Assembly: GCF_036785885.1 (NCBI RefSeq)
Contig: NC_092315.1
Location: 22,794,026 to 22,858,025 of the forward strand
DNA: 64,000 nt
Origin: Coffea arabica
Taxonomy: Eukaryota; Streptophyta; Magnoliopsida; Gentianales; Rubiaceae
Direction of reading: 5' to 3'
In this document: positions 57,992-64,000 of the stretch, piece after piece
Numbering within the stretch: position 1 is the first letter of the stretch
Layout: each line of letters starts with the position of its first letter
The notes under the pieces: generated by a model
What the model was told of the DNA's origin: nothing
The model's input: the letters and a program-made list of their open reading frames with translations, nothing else
Database searches by the model: none
Made by a program: the position numbers and the translations under genes

Positions 57992-60043
57992 TGTAACGGC
58001 CCCACCTCCCCCTAAGGCGAACCAGAGGGTTCGGCGGGCCGCCTGCCCAGCTCTCGCCAGGACTCAAAATTTCAAAACAATAAAACTAGATAAACCCAAA
58101 AGCGCACTATTCACAATATATCCAACGCCAAAAGGGTTCTATTTACAGTCCCAAAAGTAGCTGTTCAAACCACCAAAACAAAACAACCATCTTAACTGTA
58201 CAACTATTACAAGCAAACCTAACTACACTAGTGATTATGCCCAGGAGTTCCCCGCGTCGTCCCCTGCTAAGGAAAACAAAGCAAACGGGGTAAGCTAGAA
58301 GCTTAGTAAGTAAACAGGGGTAAAAACGTAAATTTCACGTAACCACATTTACACAGTAGGAGTAAAGCAAAAGCAGAAAAATAACATCACATGATAAGGA
58401 TACATATGGCTTCAAAGCCAAGTCATTTGCCATGCGTGATCTCCTGTCGACACTCCGTCGACCATAAATAAGGTCCGTAGAACTTCACTTGTACACCCAC
58501 CGACACCTTATCACCCTCACTGGCCAGTCACCTCACAAACTTGCCCGGGCGAACGAAATCACAAACTTGAGCTTGAGTCACAAGCTCGGGTCACAAACTT
58601 GGTTCACAACTCGGTGAACCGGATTCACAAACTTGGTGACCTCAATCCAAGTTGGACTGACTTCGACCCAAGCCCTAACCGGCTCGAATAGTCCCTCGAG
58701 GTATTGAGATCAGCCCCAAACTCACAAATTTCACAAAATTATTCAAAAGTTACCCTGAGCCACAAGCTCAAGGGTTTTAGTTCCAAAATTGCTCATATAC
58801 ACAAGCCATGTATAGATAGGTGCGCAGATTAGGGTCTAGGTCGAGTGCGATAAAGTACACCCTCGCCTAGGTACCCTCTTCATACAAATCGAAACACATA
58901 AGCAACGAACACACAAGAGCGGCCTGAATACTTACTCAAAATACCAAAAGTAGTACTAAAGCAAAATCGCTTCGCGCGTGTTCGCTAGTAGGGGGCCCCA
59001 CCGGCTCCGCCTAGCTCACCACTGTCTGAAATAGAAGATTTTACCACATTATATCACAAACGGCTACTAACAGATCCAAAACAAGCAAAACGGCAAAAAT
59101 CGGCACACGCGCTCGCGCGGAACGGCAAACGGAAACGGCCAAATCGGCCATCTCAAACCGTTTTGATCAAAGGTTAGGCTAGGAATATCGGATCAAGGTG
59201 AACGAGACACCGTTTCGAAGCTATGAGGAAGGCCTACGATTCTCATGTGAGTGACCCTAAACTATTTCTAAAGTTATTTGTGAAATGTTTCTTGCATTAT
59301 TTATTCGATTGCATCTCATGCGTGCTTGCATGTGAATTCATGATATGATTTTGGCTTCAATGAGTTCTGGGAAAGTCTTGTGCTGGACACCAACGTCTCC
59401 ATTCTGTTTGTGGTTCATGTTCATGGTTATCTGGAGCTCAAAAAGGGGCTTCCTCTCTCTGTTCGTGTGTTATGATCTATTTGAGCGTTGGGTGTTCTAG
59501 TGCAATGATTTCACTGGCTCACGAGAGCACTAAACGGACATTTGATCTCTGAATCATGACATCATCGAAATCATCGAAATGCAACATTGTGAAATATATT
59601 TGATTAATGATTTTGCTGGTTACTCGTTGAGCTTCTAGCTCACCCCAAAAATATTTTATTCCCCTCCACAGGGCTCAAAGCGAAGGAAGGCTTGTAGTAC
59701 TTATTCACGTGAATGGATGGCCTATATTTTGTACAATTTGGATTTGGAATCATTTTATGTATAGTTGGGAATTAGTTTCCGCTGCATTTGTGACATGTAA
59801 TTATTGGAGACTTGGATGTATATTTGTGGACCATGTGATGTATATTTGAGATTTGTATTGTAATTTAATTGAGGAATTTAGTGATCGACTGAGTCCTGGC
59901 GAGAGCCGGGCAGGCGGCCCGCCGAACCCTCTGGTTCGCCTTAGGGGGAGGTGGGGCCGTCACAGTTGGTATCAGAGCCAGGTTTCGATCCTGGGACCTG
60001 TGGGTTATGGGCCCACCACGCTTCCGCTGCGCCACTCTGATCC
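57992..60043. repeat. Array unit 19 (2052 bp)
   Basis: States A, G, A, C with the TTTCTAAAG variant. One G is missing at about 58502 (CACCGACACC for CACCGGACACC), the only length change seen in the array. Confidence 0.95.
59967..60041 (-). tRNA. tRNA-iMet copy, junction 19/20
   Basis: Identical by eye to the 23014 copy. Confidence 0.95.
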
Positions 60044-62096
60044 TGTAACGGCCCCACCTCCCCCTAAGGCGAACCAGAGGGTTCGGCGGGCCGCCTGCCC
60101 AGCTCTCGCCAGGACTCAAAATTTCAAAACAATAAAACTAGATAAACCCAAAAGCGCACTATTCACAATATATCCAACGCCAAAAGGGTTCTATTTACAG
60201 TCCCAAAAGTAGCTGTTCAAACCACCAAAACAAAACAACCATCTTAACTGTACAACTATTACAAGCAAACCTAACTACACTAGTGATTATGCCCAGGAGT
60301 TCCCCGCGTCGTCCCCTGCTAAGGAAAACAAAGCAAACGGGGTAAGCTAGAAGCTTAGTAAGTAAACAGGGGTAAAAACGTAAATTTCACGTAACCACAT
60401 TTACACAGTAGGAGTAAAGCAAAAGCAGAAAAATAACATCACATGATAAGGATACATATGGCTTCAAAGCCAAGTCATTTGCCATGCGTGATCTCCTGTC
60501 GACACTCCGTCGACCATAAATAAGGTCCGTAGAACTTCACTTGTACACCCACCGGACACCTTATCACCCTCACTGGCCAGTCACCTCACAAACTTGCCCG
60601 GGCGAACGAAATCACAAACTTGAGCTTGAGTCACAAGCTCGGGTCACAAACTTGGTTCACAACTCGGTGAACCGGATTCACAAACTTGGTGACCTCAATC
60701 CAAGTTGGACTGACTTCGACCCAAGCCCTAACCGGCTCGAATAGTCCCTCGAGGTATTGAGATCAGCCCCAAACTCACAAATTTCACAAAATTATTCAAA
60801 AGTTACCCTGAGCCACAAGCTCAAGGGTTTTAGTTCCAAAATTGCTCATATACACAAGCCATGTATAGATAGGTGCGCAGATTAGGGTCTAGGTCGAGTG
60901 CGATAAAGTACACCCTCGCCTAGGTACCCTCTTCATACAAATCGAAACACATAAGCAACGAACACACAAGAGCGGCCTGAATACTTACTCAAAATACCAA
61001 AAGTAGTACTAAAGCAAAATCGCTTCGCGCGTGTTCGCTAGTAGGGGGCCCCACCGGCTCCGCCTAGCTCACCACTGTCTGAAATAGAAGATTTTACCAC
61101 ATTATATCACAAACGGCTACTAACAGATCCAAAACAAGCAAAACGGCAAAAATCGGCACACGCGCTCGCGCGGAACGGCAAACGGAAACGGCCAAATCGG
61201 CCATCTCAAACCGTTTTGATCAAAGGTTAGGCTAGGAATATCGGATCAAGGTGAACGAGACACCGTTTCGAAGCTATGAGGAAGGCCTACGATTCTCATG
61301 TGAGTGACCCTAAACTATTTCTAAAGTTATTTGTGAAATGTTTCTTGCATTATTTATTCGATTGCATCTCATGCGTGCTTGCATGTGAATTCATGATATG
61401 ATTTTGGCTTCAATGAGTTCTGGGAAAGTCTTGTGCTGGACACCAACGTCTCCATTCTGTTTGTGGTTCATGTTCATGGTTATCTGGAGCTCAAAAAGGG
61501 GCTTCCTCTCTCTGTTCGTGTGTTATGATCTATTTGAGCGTTGGGTGTTCTAGTGCAATGATTTCACTGGCTCACGAGAGCACTAAACGGACATTTGATC
61601 TCTGAATCATGACATCATCGAAATCATCGAAATGCAACATTGTGAAATATATTTGATTAATGATTTTGCTGGTTACTCGTTGAGCTTCTAGCTCACCCCA
61701 AAAATATTTTATTCCCCTCCACAGGGCTCAAAGCGAAGGAAGGCTTGTAGTACTTATTCACGTGAATGGATGGCCTATATTTTGTACAATTTGGATTTGG
61801 AATCATTTTATGTATAGTTGGGAATTAGTTTCCGCTGCATTTGTGACATGTAATTATTGGAGACTTGGATGTATATTTGTGGACCATGTGATGTATATTT
61901 GAGATTTGTATTGTAATTTAATTGAGGAATTTAGTGATCGACTGAGTCCTGGCGAGAGCCGGGCAGGCGGCCCGCCGAACCCTCTGGTTCGCCTTAGGGG
62001 GAGGTGGGGCCGTCACAGTTGGTATCAGAGCCAGGTTTCGATCCTGGGACCTGTGGGTTATGGGCCCACCACGCTTCCGCTGCGCCACTCTGATCC
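60044..62096. repeat. Array unit 20
   Basis: States A, G, A, C with the TTTCTAAAG variant; normal length. Confidence 0.95.
62020..62094 (-). tRNA. tRNA-iMet copy, junction 20/21
   Basis: Identical by eye to the 23014 copy. Confidence 0.95.
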
Positions 62097-64000
62097 TGTA
62101 ACGGCCCCACCTCCCCCTAAGGCGAACCAGAGGGTTCGGCGGGCCGCCTGCCCAGCTCTCGCCAGGACTCAAAATTTCAAAACAATAAAACTAGATAAAC
62201 CCAAAAGCGCACTATTCACAATATATCCAACGCCAAAAGGGTTCTATTTACAGTCCCAAAAGTAGCTGTTCAAACCACCAAAACAAAACAACCATCTTAA
62301 CTGTACAACTATTACAAGCAAACCTAACTACACTAGTGATTATGCCCAGGAGTTCCCCGCGTCGTCCCCTGCTAAGGAAAACAAAGGAAACGGGGTAAGC
62401 TAGAAGCTTAGTAAGTAAACAGGGGTAAAAACGTAAATTTCACGTAACCACATTTACACAGTAGGAGTAAAGCAAAAGCAGAAAAATAACATCACATGAT
62501 AAGGATACATATGGCTTCAAAGCCAAGTCATTTGCCATGCGTGATCTCCTGTCGACACTCCGTCGACCATAAATAAGGTCCGTAGAACTTCACTTGTACA
62601 CCCACCGGACACCTTATCACCCTCACTGGCCAGTCACCTCACAAACTTGCCCGGGCGAACGAAATCACAAACTTGAGCTTGAGTCACAAGCTCGGGTCAC
62701 AAACTTGGTTCACAACTCGGTGAACCGGATTCACAAACTTGGTGACCTCAATCCAAGTTGGACTGACTTCGACCCAAGCCCTAACCGGCTCGAATAGTCC
62801 CTCGAGGTATTGAGATCAGCCCCAAACTCACAAATTTCACAAAATTATTCAAAAGTTACCCTGAGCCACAAGCTCAAGGGTTTTAGTTCCAAAATTGCTC
62901 ATATACACAAGCCATGTATAGATAGGTGCGCAGATTAGGGTCTAGGTCGAGTGCGATAAAGTACACCCTCGCCTAGGTACCCTCTTCATACAAATCGAAA
63001 CACATAAGCAACGAACACACAAGAGCGGCCTGAATACTTACTCAAAATACCAAAAGTAGTACTAAAGCAAAATCGCTTCGCGCGTGTTCGCTAGTAGGGG
63101 GCCCCACCGGCTCCGCCTAGCTCACCACTGTCTGAAATAGAAGATTTTACCACATTATATCACAAACGGCTACTAACAGATCCAAAACAAGCAAAACGGC
63201 AAAAATCGGCACACGCGCTCGCGCGGAACGGCAAACGGAAACGGCCAAATCGGCCATCTCAAACCGTTTTGATCAAAGGTTAGGCTAGGAATATCGGATC
63301 AAGGTGAACGAGACACCGTTTCGAAGCTATGAGGAAGGCCTACGATTCTCATGTGAGTGACCCTAAACTATTTCCAAAGTTATTTGTGAAATGTTTCTTG
63401 CATTATTTATTCGATTGCATCTCATGCGTGCTTGCATGTGAATTCATGATATGATTTTGGCTTCAATGAGTTCTGGGAAAGTCTTGTGCTGGACACCAAC
63501 GTCTCCATTCTGTTTGTGGTTCATGTTCATGGTTATCTGGAGCTCAAAAAGGGGCTTCCTCTCTCTGTTCGTGTGTTATGATCTATTTGAGCGTTGGGTG
63601 TTCTAGTGCAATGATTTCACTGGCTCACGAGAGCACTAAACGGACATTTGATCTCTGAATCATGACATCATCGAAATCATCGAAATGCAACATTGTGAAA
63701 TATATTTGATTAATGATTTTGCTGGTTACTCGTTGAGCTTCTAGCTCACCCCAAAAATATTTTATTCCCCTCCACAGGGCTCAAAGCGAAGGAAGGCTTG
63801 TAGTACTTATTCACGTGAATGGATGGCCTATATTTTGTACAATTTGGATTTGGAATCATTTTATGTATAGTTGGGAATTAGTTTCCGCTGCATTTGTGAC
63901 ATGTAATTATTGGAGACTTGGATGTATATTTGTGGACCATGTGATGTATATTTGAGATTTGTATTGTAATTTAATTGAGGAATTTAGTGATCGACTGAGT
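62097..64000. repeat. Array unit 21, cut by the window end
   Basis: 1904 of 2053 bases present. States A, G, A, C with TTTCCAAAG restored. It shares AAAGGAAACGGG with unit 1, where the other units have AAAGCAAACGGG. Confidence 0.93.

Larger units (their letters stand above)
21038..64000. repeat. 2053-bp tandem megasatellite made of two opposed LTR segments plus a tRNA-iMet copy
   Basis: Twenty complete units start at 21038, 23091, 25144, 27197, 29250, 31303, 33356, 35409, 37462, 39515, 41568, 43621, 45674, 47727, 49780, 51833, 53886, 55939, 57992 and 60044. A twenty-first starts at 62097 and is cut by the window end. All are 2053 bp except the nineteenth (2052). A unit consists of a TG...CA body of 1974 bp, then GT, then 75 nt of antisense initiator tRNA-Met, then CC. 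The body is a minus-strand LTR segment followed by a plus-strand LTR segment, both ending outward in the same 75-bp U5 terminus. Copies differ at very few positions, so amplification or homogenisation is recent. No unit encodes a credible protein. Confidence 0.97.

Noticed and set aside
21038-64000. CRISPR-like or rDNA-spacer array
   Set aside because: The period is 2 kb with no short direct repeat-spacer pattern, and no 18S, 5.8S, 25S or 5S sequence is present; the DNA is plant nuclear.
21038-64000. Assembly artefact as the sole explanation of the array
   Set aside because: Units differ by linked markers and private bases in an orderly way, which a duplicated read path would not create; copy number may still be wrong and needs read support.

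Overview
The window is repeat-dominated nuclear DNA from a flowering plant. This follows from its contents: a Ty3/gypsy chromovirus of Tekay/Del type, a Tat/Ogre-like element, a plant L1-type LINE fragment, LTRs primed by plant initiator tRNA-Met, and a plant-type initiator tRNA sequence. I recognise no host protein-coding gene. Every protein-coding remnant belongs to a retroelement and is broken by stops, frameshifts or deletions.

Left part, 1-6729: a minus-strand LTR element with its primer-binding site (PBS) at 570-584 and LTR from 587 rightwards. It is followed by AT-rich DNA with degenerate repeats, a minus-strand LINE reverse transcriptase fragment (about 4770-5310), and a plus-strand gypsy remnant (about 5310-6729) that has lost the middle of gag and everything after protease.

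Middle, 6730-16618: one nearly complete but dead plus-strand chromovirus. It has a 5' LTR from 6730 to 9773 interrupted by a Tat-type LTR, a PBS, an extra coiled-coil ORF, gag with two zinc knuckles, protease, RT, RNase H, integrase, chromodomain, a polypurine tract, and a truncated 3' LTR. Most of its stops look like C-to-T changes. From 16619 to about 20935 a minus-strand, internally deleted Tat/Ogre-like element follows, carrying only a gag remnant, a long repeat-rich leader, a tRNA-Arg-like PBS and one LTR.

Right part, 21038-64000: a tandem array of 20 complete and one cut 2053-bp units that are almost identical, running off the window. Each unit holds two LTR-derived segments. The left one is minus-strand and is related to the neighbouring chromovirus LTR; the right one is plus-strand and from another LTR family. 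Both end outward in the same 75-bp U5 terminus. Between consecutive units lies a complete 75-nt initiator tRNA-Met in antisense, including the non-genomic CCA, placed exactly where a PBS belongs. The array therefore looks like a megasatellite founded on an aberrant reverse-transcription product in which the whole tRNA primer was copied and two U5 ends were joined around it. This is the strongest candidate for an undescribed structure.

A second shared signal is a candidate intron inside four LTR segments of this window. It combines a GTRAGT donor, a CTNAC branch-point-like motif 27-29 nt before a pyrimidine-AG acceptor, and, in three of them, up to three collinear palindromes or stem-loops. 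In the two related LTRs the donor-to-acceptor distance is 673 bases in both.
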